A DNA stretch of 64,000 nucleotides. It comes from JANQFM01 sp035471925. Lineage in GTDB: Bacteria; Acidobacteriota; UBA6911; RPQK01; DATIPO01. Below the pieces are notes generated by a model that saw nothing but the letters and a program-made list of their open reading frames with translations, was not told the DNA's origin and ran no database searches. How positions within the stretch are numbered: the stretch's first letter is position 1; each line of letters begins with the position of its first letter. Positions 17,585 through 25,969 of this stretch are shown here, piece by piece. The DNA lies in contig DATIPO010000327.1 in the NCBI GenBank assembly GCA_035471925.1, positions 7,542 to 71,541 on the forward strand, given 5' to 3'. The position numbers and the translations under genes are program-made.

Positions 17585-18748
17585 ATGCCGATCTATCACT
17601 CGCTGGGAGAGCTTCCCAGGAAACGCCACATCGCCTTTCGCAAGCCGCAAGGCGGACTCTATCCCGAAGAACTGGTGGGCAACAAGGGGTTCGTAGGACC
17701 CTCCTCGCTGGTCTACCATCTGCATCCGCCCACTCAGGTGGAGAAGGTCAGTCATCTGCGTCACATCGACTGGAGTTCGGAAGAGCAGCCCGAAGTGCGC
17801 CACCGCCACTTTCGCACGGCGGCGCTGAATTCCTCGGCCAGTCCCACGCTGGACCGGATACCGCTGCTTTTCAACAACGACGTGGCCTTAAGTTACGTGG
17901 AGCCGACCGAGAAGTCGGAGGATTTCTTCTACCGCAACGCTCAAGGCGACGAGGTGGTGTATGTCAGCGACGGCGAAGGACGCCTGGAAACGCCCATGGG
18001 CCACCTTTCCTTCAGCCAGGGAGACTACCTCGTCATTCCCCGCGGGATTCTGCATCGTTACCGCATCGCCTCCGACGACACACGCTTTCTGGTCATCGAG
18101 AGCGCCGGCTACGTGCGCACGCCGCGCCGCTACCGCAACGAATTCGGACAAATGCTGGAGGGCGCGCCTTTCAGCGAGCGCGACATCCGCCGTCCCGATG
18201 ACTTGCCCACACGTGACGAGAGCGGAGCCTTCCGGCTGGTTATCAAGAAGGGATCGGCACTGACCGAAGTGATTCTCAAGCATCACCCCTTCGACCTGGT
18301 GGGGTGGGACGGCTACTACTATCCCTGGGCCTTCAACATCCACGACTTCGAGCCCAAGGTGGCGCGGGTTCATCTGCCGCCTCCCGTCCACCAGACCTTC
18401 GAAGGTGACGGGTTCGTGATCTGCTCCTTCTGTCCGCGGCCTTACGACTTCGATCCTGAGGCGGTTCCCGCTCCATACAACCATTCCAACGTCATGAGCG
18501 ACGAGGTGCTTTACTACGCCTCGCCCGAGTTCATGAGCCGCAAGGGCATCGAGTACGGCTCGGTCACCCTCCATCCGGACGGCATCCCCCACGGTCCCCA
18601 TCCGGGCAAGGCCGAGGAGTCGATGGGCATGAAGGAGACCAAGGAACTGGCCGTCATGCTCGACACCTTTCGTCCTCTCAAGGTCAGCCGCCGGGCCCTT
18701 CAAATCGAGGACCGCGAGTACCAGTATTCCTGGTTGGAAGGGTCATAA
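17585..18748 (+). CDS. hmgA: Homogentisate 1,2-dioxygenase (short form)
   Basis: Cupin-fold iron dioxygenase of 387 residues that opens the homogentisate ring to maleylacetoacetate. It is shorter than the approximately 430-450-residue classical form but keeps the expected C-terminal metal region: H300 in NHSN, E307 in SDEVLYY and the LHPDGIPHGPHPG stretch with H336/H339. The N-terminus PIYHSLGELPRKRHIAFR is typical of the family. The start is ATG 17585, preceded by CGGAGG. The following genes for maleylacetoacetate isomerase and fumarylacetoacetase are not in the window. Confidence 0.88.
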   Translation: MPIYHSLGELPRKRHIAFRKPQGGLYPEELVGNKGFVGPSSLVYHLHPPTQVEKVSHLRHIDWSSEEQPEVRHRHFRTAALNSSASPTLDRIPLLFNNDVALSYVEPTEKSEDFFYRNAQGDEVVYVSDGEGRLETPMGHLSFSQGDYLVIPRGILHRYRIASDDTRFLVIESAGYVRTPRRYRNEFGQMLEGAPFSERDIRRPDDLPTRDESGAFRLVIKKGSALTEVILKHHPFDLVGWDGYYYPWAFNIHDFEPKVARVHLPPPVHQTFEGDGFVICSFCPRPYDFDPEAVPAPYNHSNVMSDEVLYYASPEFMSRKGIEYGSVTLHPDGIPHGPHPGKAEESMGMKETKELAVMLDTFRPLKVSRRALQIEDREYQYSWLEGS

Positions 18749-18865
18749 ATCTGGCCTGGGGGCGGTTTTCCATCCCCACGGTGTCAGAAACAAGGCTTAT
18801 GATGTCAACGGATGTTGCCGAATAGGGGTGTTGGAAGACGACTGTAAACGTAAGGAGATCGCACC

Positions 18866-20692
18866 ATGGCAGGTACCCAGGCACTCAACGAGCGCTTGTC
18901 CCACGTCGCGGGACGCATCAGCCGCATCAGCGGGCAGTTGGACGCACTGCGCGACCAGCTTGACGAAAGCCGCGCCGAATTCGAGGAAGGCGGGCGGCCG
19001 GCTGCTGCTGCGGCCCCAGCGGCGCCTGGTCAACTGGAGCTGGAATACGTCAACGAGACGCTGCGCAAGCTGCTCTACGGGGAAAGCCAGGAAGAGATCC
19101 TGGACATCTTTCTGGAAGAAGCCCAGAGCTTCGTCCAACGCGCCATCCTGTTCCTGCAGCGCGAAGGCAAGTATGTGACCTGGAAGAGCTACGGGTTCGA
19201 TGCCGAGAGCATCCGCGACATCGAGTTGGACGATCCCTCTGACGCCATCGTCCGCTCGGCTCAGCAGCGCCAACTGATCTATCGCCGCGATCATCCCACC
19301 GATTCCATGCCTTGGCTGGCCGGCACCGGCAATCTGCCCCGGGCTACCTTCTGCGTCCCCTTGGTGTTCGAGAATTCCGTACCGGTCGTTTTCTACGGAG
19401 ACTCCGATGATTCCATCGCCATCGATTCGTTGGAGTTGCTGACCCACCTGACGGTGCTGGTGCTCAAGAACAACTACCTGCAGCAGTTGGCAGCCGGAGC
19501 TCAGCCGACGGTCGTGGAAGCTCCACCCCAGGACGAGGCCCCTGCTGAAGAGGCCCCTGCTCACGAGGCGGGCGCTGAAGAAGCCGCCGAGGAGGCCTCA
19601 GTTGAGGAGCCCCCTGTTGAGGAGCCACCGCTGCAAGAACCCGCCCGTGAAGAACCGTCCGATGCCGGTGTGGCTGAGCATGCCGCCGTTGCCGAGTCGG
19701 TGGTTCCCGAGCCGCCCATGCCCGAAGCCGTCGAACCCGAAGCCGAGCCCGCGCCTCCGGAATTCACCGAGGAGAGGGTTGAGCAAGACGACTACCGAGA
19801 AGTGGCCGAAACCTCCTTCGAGCAAGCCTCCGAGGAACCTCAGCCTGATGCCGACGAGGTGACGGCTGCAGCCGTTGGAGTGGTTGAGGAGGAGGCCCAA
19901 GCCCAGGAAGCCGCACCCGAGGCGGAGGCCGATGATTTCGACTTCGAACTTCCTGAAGAGGAGGAAGTCAAGTTCGAGATCGACCTCGACACGACTCCCG
20001 AAGTCGAAGAAGTGATGGCTGAAGCCGCTCAGGACGCCGGTCAGGAGGCCGAGGCGGCTGTTGAGCAAGAGGAACCCCAAGAGGCCGAGGACGAGTTGGC
20101 CGCAGAGACCGTTGAAATCGAGCAGCCTTGGGCCCGCGGCGATGAAGCCGATGAGGAGCCCGAGGAGTTCCAGGAAGCCCGTCCCCCCGACGAGGACGAT
20201 TTTCAGGCGGCCCCGGAGCCTGAGCCCGAGCGGGAACCCGAGGGTGAAGAGGCCGAGCAGCCCGAGGGCGTTTCCTTCGAGGTCCCGCCCGAGCCTCAAT
20301 TCGAGCCCGAGTTCGAGCCCCAATTCGAATCTCAGGCTGAGGAGGCTGCCGAGCAGGAGGCTCAGCCCGAACCTGAATCCGAGCCTGAGCCGGTTTCCAG
20401 CCTTTCTTCGGAGGAGGAGAAGAAGGTCCATGACGACGCCCGCCGCTTCGCCCGTCTGCTGGTTTCAGAGATCAAGCTCTACAATGAGGAACAGGTCGAA
20501 AACGGACGCGTCAACGCCGATCTCTACGACCGTCTGACCCGCGACATCGACCGCAGCCGCGACATGTACAACAAGCGCGTCCACCCCGAGGTGGCCCGCA
20601 GCGTCGACTACTTTCACGAAGAAATGGTGCGCATCCTGGCCAAGGGCGACGAGTCATTGCTGGGCGACAGCTATCCCGGTCCGCAGCGTTGA
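18866..20692 (+). CDS. GAF-like protein with long acidic linker and conserved C-terminal helical domain
   Basis: Protein of 608 residues of unknown function. Residues 1-40 form a coiled coil. Residues about 52-210 look like a GAF-type sensor domain (EEILDIFLEEAQSFVQRAILFLQ, then VPLVFENSVPVVFYGDS). Residues about 215-510 are a low-complexity stretch of Glu, Pro and Ala with several FEPEFEPQFE-like repeats, surely disordered and strongly negative. Residues about 513-608 are a compact helical domain rich in charged residues (VHDDARRFARLLVSEIKLYNE). AAGGAG supports the ATG at 18866. The layout of sensor, flexible spacer and C-terminal module suggests an adaptor or scaffold protein, but no function should be assumed. 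Confidence 0.8.
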   Translation: MAGTQALNERLSHVAGRISRISGQLDALRDQLDESRAEFEEGGRPAAAAAPAAPGQLELEYVNETLRKLLYGESQEEILDIFLEEAQSFVQRAILFLQREGKYVTWKSYGFDAESIRDIELDDPSDAIVRSAQQRQLIYRRDHPTDSMPWLAGTGNLPRATFCVPLVFENSVPVVFYGDSDDSIAIDSLELLTHLTVLVLKNNYLQQLAAGAQPTVVEAPPQDEAPAEEAPAHEAGAEEAAEEASVEEPPVEEPPLQEPAREEPSDAGVAEHAAVAESVVPEPPMPEAVEPEAEPAPPEFTEERVEQDDYREVAETSFEQASEEPQPDADEVTAAAVGVVEEEAQAQEAAPEAEADDFDFELPEEEEVKFEIDLDTTPEVEEVMAEAAQDAGQEAEAAVEQEEPQEAEDELAAETVEIEQPWARGDEADEEPEEFQEARPPDEDDFQAAPEPEPEREPEGEEAEQPEGVSFEVPPEPQFEPEFEPQFESQAEEAAEQEAQPEPESEPEPVSSLSSEEEKKVHDDARRFARLLVSEIKLYNEEQVENGRVNADLYDRLTRDIDRSRDMYNKRVHPEVARSVDYFHEEMVRILAKGDESLLGDSYPGPQR

Positions 20693-20825
20693 GCCGGCGG
20701 GCAAACCATGCCCGCCATTGGCATTTCAAGGCAGGACGGCGGCCATCCCTGAGCCCTCCCATCGACGGCCCGAGCATGAGCAGCTTTGCGGCGTGCTCTC
20801 TGGTCTGGAAAGGCTCGCCTCCGCT

Positions 20826-20854
20826 TTGCGGCTGGTTGGGGGGAATGCCATAAT
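20826..20854 (+). promoter_or_regulatory. Predicted promoter for leaderless aminotransferase mRNA
   Basis: TTGCGG (20826-20831) and CATAAT (20849-20854) are 17 nt apart. The -10 box ends 6 nt before GTG at 20861, and no Shine-Dalgarno precedes that codon. This placement is the main reason for choosing 20861 as the gene start. Confidence 0.45.
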
Positions 20855-20860
20855 CGGGCC

Positions 20861-22063
20861 GTGGAAAAAGATTTCAAATCAGCTCGGGTGAGCGCCAAAG
20901 CTGCTTCCTTTACGGAGTCGGTCATTCGTGAGATGACCCGTCTGGCGGCCCGGCACTCGGCTTTAAACCTAGCCCAGGGTTTCCCCAACTTCGCCGCTCC
21001 CCAGGAAATCAAAGACGCCGCCTGCCACGCCATCCAGCAGGACATCAACCAGTACGCCGTTACCTGGGGTGCGCCCCGATTCCGTCGGGCGCTGGCGGAA
21101 AAGTATCGCCGCTTCTACGACTGGGACATCGACCCCGACCGCCATATCACGGTGGCCTGCGGCGCAACCGAGTGCATGATCGCCGCCATCCTGGCGGTGG
21201 TGGATCCGGGCCAGAAAGTCCTGATCATCGAGCCCTTCTACGAAAACTATGGTCCCGACACCATTCTGGCCGGATCGACTCCTGTCTATCTGTCGCTCGA
21301 TCCTCAACGCGGCTGGTCGCTCGATTTCGAGGAGATGGAAAGTGTGCTGCGGCGCGAGGCGGCTGAGGGAGAGGGCGTGCGGGCGCTGATTCTCAACACG
21401 CCCCATAATCCCACCGGCAAGGTCTTCTCGCGGCATGAGCTGGAGCGCATCGCCCAACTGGCCTGCGAGTATGATTTCTACGTCCTGACCGACGAGATCT
21501 ACGAGCACATCGTCTACGACGGCCATGAGCATCTCCCGATTGCGCTGATGGACGGAATGGCCCAGCGCACCATCACCATCTCGGGCATGTCCAAGTCTTA
21601 CAGCGTGACGGGATGGCGCGTCGGCACCATCATCGCGCCCCAAGATCTCTCTGGGGCCATCCGCAAGGTCCATGACTTTCTGACGGTCGGCGCGGCTGCT
21701 CCTCTGCAGGAGGCGGGCGTGGCGGCCATGAATCTTCCTGATTCTTACTACCAGCAGTTGGCGACCGACTATCGGGAGCGGCGCGACTACCTGCTTCCGG
21801 CGCTGCGCCAGGCGGGATTCCGCTTCGAGGTGCCGGAAGGGGCCTACTACGTGATGACCGACATCAGCGGTCTGAGCGACTTGGAGGACGTGGCTTTCGT
21901 GCGCCGCATGATCACCGAGTTCCAGTTGGCCGCCGTCCCTGGAAGCAGTTTTTTCCACGACAAGTCGCAGGGACGCCGCTATGTCCGCTTCGCCTTCTGC
22001 AAGACGCTTGACCTGCTTGAGGAGGCTTCCCGGCGCATCGCCAAGATCGGGGCTTCGGGGTAG
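20861..22063 (+). CDS. Class I/II PLP-dependent aminotransferase
   Basis: Fold-type I aminotransferase of about 400 residues. Substrate and cofactor signatures are clear: LNLAQGFPNF near the N-terminus, NTPHNPTGKVF, TDEIYEHIVYDG with the PLP-pyridine Asp, and SGMSKSYSVTGWRVG with the Schiff-base Lys. The subgroup resembles the kynurenine/methionine-preferring transaminases that act on aromatic or sulfur amino acids. It could supply 4-hydroxyphenylpyruvate from tyrosine to the neighbouring HPPD, though it lies outside that operon. The start GTG 20861 is inferred from promoter position; an in-frame ATG at 20786 would add 25 residues unlike the family. Confidence 0.88.
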   Translation: MEKDFKSARVSAKAASFTESVIREMTRLAARHSALNLAQGFPNFAAPQEIKDAACHAIQQDINQYAVTWGAPRFRRALAEKYRRFYDWDIDPDRHITVACGATECMIAAILAVVDPGQKVLIIEPFYENYGPDTILAGSTPVYLSLDPQRGWSLDFEEMESVLRREAAEGEGVRALILNTPHNPTGKVFSRHELERIAQLACEYDFYVLTDEIYEHIVYDGHEHLPIALMDGMAQRTITISGMSKSYSVTGWRVGTIIAPQDLSGAIRKVHDFLTVGAAAPLQEAGVAAMNLPDSYYQQLATDYRERRDYLLPALRQAGFRFEVPEGAYYVMTDISGLSDLEDVAFVRRMITEFQLAAVPGSSFFHDKSQGRRYVRFAFCKTLDLLEEASRRIAKIGASG

Positions 22064-22066
22064 AAT
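22061..22066 (+). promoter_or_regulatory. -10-like TAGAAT before polX
   Basis: TAGAAT ends 7 nt before the polX ATG and there is no Shine-Dalgarno, suggesting a leaderless transcript. The first three bases are also the stop codon of the aminotransferase gene. No clear -35 box is present at 17-18 nt. Confidence 0.35.
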
Positions 22067-22073
22067 CGCGGCC

Positions 22074-23810
22074 ATGGAGAATCGCGACCTGGCCCAGATT
22101 TTCAAGGAGATTGCCGACCTGCTCGAAATCACCGGCGGCAACCCCTTCCGCATCCGCTCCTTCCGCCGGGCGGCCCAGGTGATCGACAACCTCAACTTCA
22201 GCGTCCAGCAGGCTCTGGAGAAAGGCCAGCGCGACAAGGTCGAGTCCATCAGCGGCATCGGCAAGGGCACTCTGGAACGCATCGACGAGATTATCGAGAC
22301 GGGCGACAGCAAGGACCACCGCAAGCTGCTGGAGAAGGTTCCTGAGTCACTGCTGCCGATGCTCAAGATTCAGAACCTGGGGCCCAAGAAGATCGCCCTT
22401 TTCTGGAAGGAACTGGGCATCACTGACCTCGACCAACTGGAGAAGGCCGCCGAACAAGGCAAACTGCGCGACCTGCCGCGCATGGGAGAGACCAGCGAGG
22501 CCAAGATCCTCAAAGCGGTACGCGAGCAACGGGACACCAACCAGCGCTTCCGCCTCGACGACGGACGCGAGGTGAGCGACTCCGTCATCAGCTATCTCAA
22601 GAAGGAATGCGAGGTGATCCGGATCGCGGCCGCCGGCAGCGCCCGCCGCTGGAAGGAAACGGTGGGCGACATCGACATCTTGGTCAGTTGCCGGGACGCC
22701 GGCCAGGTCATCGGCTGCTTCGTGGAGCATCCCGACGTCAAAGAGGTCCTGGCTCAGGGCGACACCAAGGCCTCGGTGGTTCTGCGGCGGGGACTGCAAG
22801 CCGACCTCAGGGTGCTGGAGGACCACAGTTTCGGGGCCGCCATGCAGTACTTCACCGGCTCCAAGGAACACAATGTCGTCCTGCGCGAGCGGGCCAAGCG
22901 GCGGGGCCTGAAGATCAACGAGTATGGACTGTTCCGCATTGAGGACGAGGAGAAGCTGGCCGGAAGCGAGGAAGACGAGATCTACCGTCAGCTTGGCCTC
23001 AAACCCATCCCTCCCGAGCTGCGTGAGAACCGCGGCGAGATCGAGGCGGCGGAAAAAGACCAACTTCCCGCGCTGATCGAAGAAAAGGACATCCGCGGCG
23101 ACCTGCACATGCACACCACCGCCTCGGACGGCCGCGACAGCATCCAGGCCATGGCCGAAGCCGGTTTAGAAAGAGGCTATGACTACGTGGCCATCACCGA
23201 CCACAGCAAGGCGCTGGCCATGACCGGCGGACTCAATGAAGAAGAACTGCTGGAGCACTGCCAGGCTATCGATCAAGTCAACGACGAGATCAAAGGCATC
23301 CGCCTCCTCAAGGGTATCGAAGTCGATATTCTGACTGAGGGCGATCTCGACCTGAGCGACGAGGTTCTCTCCCGGTTAGACGTGGTGGTGGCATCCGTCC
23401 ACAGCCGTTTCAATTTGACCCGCGAGGAGATGACCCAGCGCATGTGCCGGGCCGCCAGTCATCCGCTGGTGAACATATTGGGCCACCCCACCGGACGGCT
23501 GCTGACCCGCCGCAAGAGCTACGATCTCGATATCGAAGACGTCATCAAAGCCTGCATCGACAACCGCGTGGCCCTGGAAATCAACGCCCACCCGTCCCGG
23601 CTCGACCTGAGCGACGTGCACTGCCGCATGGCCCGCGACATGGGAGCTCTGATCAGCATCAACTGCGACGCCCATGACGCCAACATGTTCCGCTACCTGA
23701 CCTACGGCCTGCACACCGCCCGCCGCGGCTGGCTGACCGCCGCCGACGTCATCAACACATACCCCTGGAGACGCCTGAAGAAGTTCCTCTCCAAGGACGA
23801 ATACCGCTGA
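22074..23810 (+). CDS. polX: Family X DNA polymerase with PHP domain
   Basis: Bacterial PolX of 578 residues, the expected length. The N-terminal helix-hairpin-helix region (about 1-155, with GIGKGT and NLGPKKIALF) is followed by the nucleotidyltransferase palm with catalytic Asp residues in VGDIDILVS (198-201). The C-terminal PHP domain begins near residue 341 and has metal ligands in DLHMHTTASDG, ITDHS, GIEVD and the final NCDAHD. These enzymes fill short gaps in base-excision repair and carry 3'-5' exonuclease/phosphatase activity in the PHP domain. The start is ATG 22074, only 10 nt after the aminotransferase stop. Confidence 0.94.
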   Translation: MENRDLAQIFKEIADLLEITGGNPFRIRSFRRAAQVIDNLNFSVQQALEKGQRDKVESISGIGKGTLERIDEIIETGDSKDHRKLLEKVPESLLPMLKIQNLGPKKIALFWKELGITDLDQLEKAAEQGKLRDLPRMGETSEAKILKAVREQRDTNQRFRLDDGREVSDSVISYLKKECEVIRIAAAGSARRWKETVGDIDILVSCRDAGQVIGCFVEHPDVKEVLAQGDTKASVVLRRGLQADLRVLEDHSFGAAMQYFTGSKEHNVVLRERAKRRGLKINEYGLFRIEDEEKLAGSEEDEIYRQLGLKPIPPELRENRGEIEAAEKDQLPALIEEKDIRGDLHMHTTASDGRDSIQAMAEAGLERGYDYVAITDHSKALAMTGGLNEEELLEHCQAIDQVNDEIKGIRLLKGIEVDILTEGDLDLSDEVLSRLDVVVASVHSRFNLTREEMTQRMCRAASHPLVNILGHPTGRLLTRRKSYDLDIEDVIKACIDNRVALEINAHPSRLDLSDVHCRMARDMGALISINCDAHDANMFRYLTYGLHTARRGWLTAADVINTYPWRRLKKFLSKDEYR

Positions 23811-23859
23811 GGCGAAGCCGATTCAGGCCACGTGAATGCCGCTATGCTGCCGACGGTCC

Positions 23860-23924
23860 ATTCCGGGACGTCCACGCCTAATCCGGGACTAAGCCCAATC
23901 CGGGATGTTCACCCCTAATCCGGG
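23860..23924. repeat. Four short AATCCGGG direct repeats
   Basis: AATCCGGG occurs at 23880, 23897 and 23917, with a variant ATTCCGGG at 23860, spaced 20, 17 and 20 nt. The series runs directly into the dispersed three-hairpin element. It could be a protein-binding array or replication-slippage debris. Confidence 0.5.
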
Positions 23925-24040
23925 CTCGCTGAAGGCGAGCCATAAGCCAGCCCAGGGTCAGCCCCGGCGAGCGCAGCGAGCCGGAGGCGCCACCCTGGGT
24001 TTGGAGCCCCTTCTCCCAAAACGCTGTAAGCGTGAAATAA
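23923..24040 (+). repeat. Three-hairpin dispersed intergenic element, copy 2
   Basis: It begins with a 7-bp hairpin (23923-23941, GGCTCGC/GCGAGCC), then a 9-nt spacer. A long dyad bounded by CCCAGGGT and ACCCTGGG (23951-23999) follows, then a stretch with CCCAAAAC and a small CGCT/AGCG hairpin ending in AATAA. Part order and the 9-nt spacer match the inverted copy at 11436-11549, while the stem bases differ compensatorily. It occupies the gap between polX and the FG-GAP gene. Confidence 0.75.
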
Positions 24041-24128
24041 ACCAGCCGGCTGGCGCATTGCTTTCGAATCCACGAACCCTGCTTGCGGGCTTGAATCTTG
24101 AGTTGGGTCAAGGTAGCTTAAGGGACCG

Positions 24129-25793
24129 ATGAAAACGAAGCTCTTGGCGCTGTGGGTTGTGTCGACGGCCACTCTGGCGGCTCAGCCCTGGCAGTTCGGC
24201 GATGCCACGGCTCAGGCGGGACTCGAAGGAGTGCGCGTGGTTTCGGGCACGCCGGAGAAGGAATTCCTGGTGGAGACCATGACGGGAGGCGTCTGCGTCC
24301 TCGACTACGACGGCGACGGGCGCCCCGACCTCTACTTCGCCAACGGGACCACGCGAGAGCACTGGAACCAGGGCAGCGGACCCAGCGGCATGTTGCTGCG
24401 CAACACGGGCGGCGTTTTCGAGGACGTCACCGAAAAAGCCGGAGTGCGCGACAGCTCCTGGAGCATGGGCTGTGTAGCCGCTGACTACGACGGCGACGGA
24501 CGCGTCGATCTCTATGTCACCAACTTCGGGCCCAACCTGCTTTTCCGCAACCGCGGCGACGGCACTTTCGAGGAAGTGGCCAAGAAAGCCGGCGTGGACG
24601 ATGGGCTGTGGAGCACGGGAGCTGCTTTCGCCGACTATGACGGGGACGGCGACCTCGACCTTTACCTGGCCAACTACGTCGATTTCGACTTCGACAAGCC
24701 CGCCGGCGACCCGCGATTCTGTGCCTTCCGCGGCGTCAGCGTGGCCTGCGGTCCCCGAGGACTCCCGGGGGCGCCCGACCGCCTTTTCCGCAACCGCGGC
24801 AACGGTACCTTCGAAGATGTCTCGTCCTCGGCGGGAATCGGTTCTTCCGACAAGCTCTACGGGTTTCAGCCCGTCTTCAGCGATTTCGACATGGACGGCG
24901 ACCTGGATGTCTTTGTAGCCAACGACTCGCGGCCCAACTTCCTGTGGAAGAACAACGGAGACGGAACCTTCAGCGACGAGGCCCTCTTCTCGGGCATCGC
25001 CTATAACCAGGAAGGACGGGAGCAGGCCTGCATGGGAGTGGACGTGGCCGACTACGATCAGGACGGCGATTTCGACATCTACTCCACCAACTTCTCCGAC
25101 GACTATCACGTCCTCTACCGCAACGGCGGCGAGTTCTTCTTCGCCGATGCCACCTTCAAGGCCAAGATCGCCCAAAACACCTTTCAGTATCTGGGTTTCG
25201 GAGCCCTCTTCGCCGACTTCGACAACGACGGGCGCATGGACATCTTCGCCGCCAACGGCCACATCTATCCCGAAGTCGACAAGTTCAACCTGGGCAGCAC
25301 CTACAAGCAGTCCAATCAGCTTTTCCGCGGCCTGGGATCAAACCGCTTCGAAGAACTCAGCTCCAAACTGGGCGCCGGACTGGCCTTGGTCAAGTCGAGT
25401 CGGGGAGCGGCGCTGCTCGACTACGACTCGGACGGCGATCTCGACCTTGTGGTTTCCAACCTCGATGACCGCGTCGACCTGCTGCGCAACGACCTGGCAG
25501 ACCAGAAGGCCTGGCTGCGGGTTTCCCTCAAGGGCGAAGGAGCCAACACCCAAGCCGTAGGGGCCAAGGTTACGGCGGTTTCCGGTTCCCAGCGCTGGCT
25601 TCAGGAAGTGCGGGCCGGATCCAGCTACCTGTCGGACAGCCAAAGGGTCCTGCACTTTGGTCTTGGCGACGTCGACAAGGTCGACCATGTGGAAGTCGTC
25701 TGGCCCTCGGGACGGAAACAGATCGTCAAGAACGTTCCCTTGCGGGCTCGGATCGTCCTCGCTCCTGACGGCTCCCTCCGACGCCTGCGCTGA
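24129..25793 (+). CDS. Secreted ASPIC/UnbV-family FG-GAP repeat protein
   Basis: Exported beta-propeller protein of 554 residues. The first 18 residues are a signal peptide ending near LAAQ. The body holds many VCVLDYDGDGRPDLY-like FG-GAP/VCBS repeats with Ca2+-binding DxDxDG loops, each followed by a LLFRNRGDGTFEEV-like strand. The C-terminal 80 residues are the ASPIC/UnbV domain (AWLRVSLKGEGANTQAVGAKV and VDHVEVVWPSGRKQ). The family is abundant in Acidobacteriota and Planctomycetota and usually has no known function; binding or scaffolding outside the cell is probable. It is related to but distinct from the enediyne UnbV at 49201-51150. A modest AAGGGA site supports ATG 24129. Confidence 0.85.
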   Translation: MKTKLLALWVVSTATLAAQPWQFGDATAQAGLEGVRVVSGTPEKEFLVETMTGGVCVLDYDGDGRPDLYFANGTTREHWNQGSGPSGMLLRNTGGVFEDVTEKAGVRDSSWSMGCVAADYDGDGRVDLYVTNFGPNLLFRNRGDGTFEEVAKKAGVDDGLWSTGAAFADYDGDGDLDLYLANYVDFDFDKPAGDPRFCAFRGVSVACGPRGLPGAPDRLFRNRGNGTFEDVSSSAGIGSSDKLYGFQPVFSDFDMDGDLDVFVANDSRPNFLWKNNGDGTFSDEALFSGIAYNQEGREQACMGVDVADYDQDGDFDIYSTNFSDDYHVLYRNGGEFFFADATFKAKIAQNTFQYLGFGALFADFDNDGRMDIFAANGHIYPEVDKFNLGSTYKQSNQLFRGLGSNRFEELSSKLGAGLALVKSSRGAALLDYDSDGDLDLVVSNLDDRVDLLRNDLADQKAWLRVSLKGEGANTQAVGAKVTAVSGSQRWLQEVRAGSSYLSDSQRVLHFGLGDVDKVDHVEVVWPSGRKQIVKNVPLRARIVLAPDGSLRRLR

Positions 25794-25954
25794 ATCAAGA
25801 CCCACTTCGAAACCCCGCCAATCGAACCTCGAACGCACCAAGCCAGTATTGAACTTTTCACCTCTTTCGATTGCGGTGAAGAGCTCGAAAGAAACGTCGC
25901 AATTGCCCGCCCACAGCGGCTTGCAGCGAGCTACGGCAAGTCTTTCGGACGTGT

Positions 25955-25960
25955 TAGAAT
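25955..25960 (+). promoter_or_regulatory. -10-like TAGAAT before mqnC
   Basis: TAGAAT ends 9 nt before the mqnC ATG and no Shine-Dalgarno is present, so a leader of 0-3 nt is likely if this is the -10 box. No convincing -35 box is seen. Confidence 0.35.
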
Positions 25961-25969
25961 GGCGACGTT

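Noticed and set aside
19598..20431. Leu/Gly-rich minus-strand frame opposite the GAF-like protein gene
   Set aside because: It is the complement of the Glu/Pro-rich linker codons; the apparent hydrophobic protein is a composition artefact.
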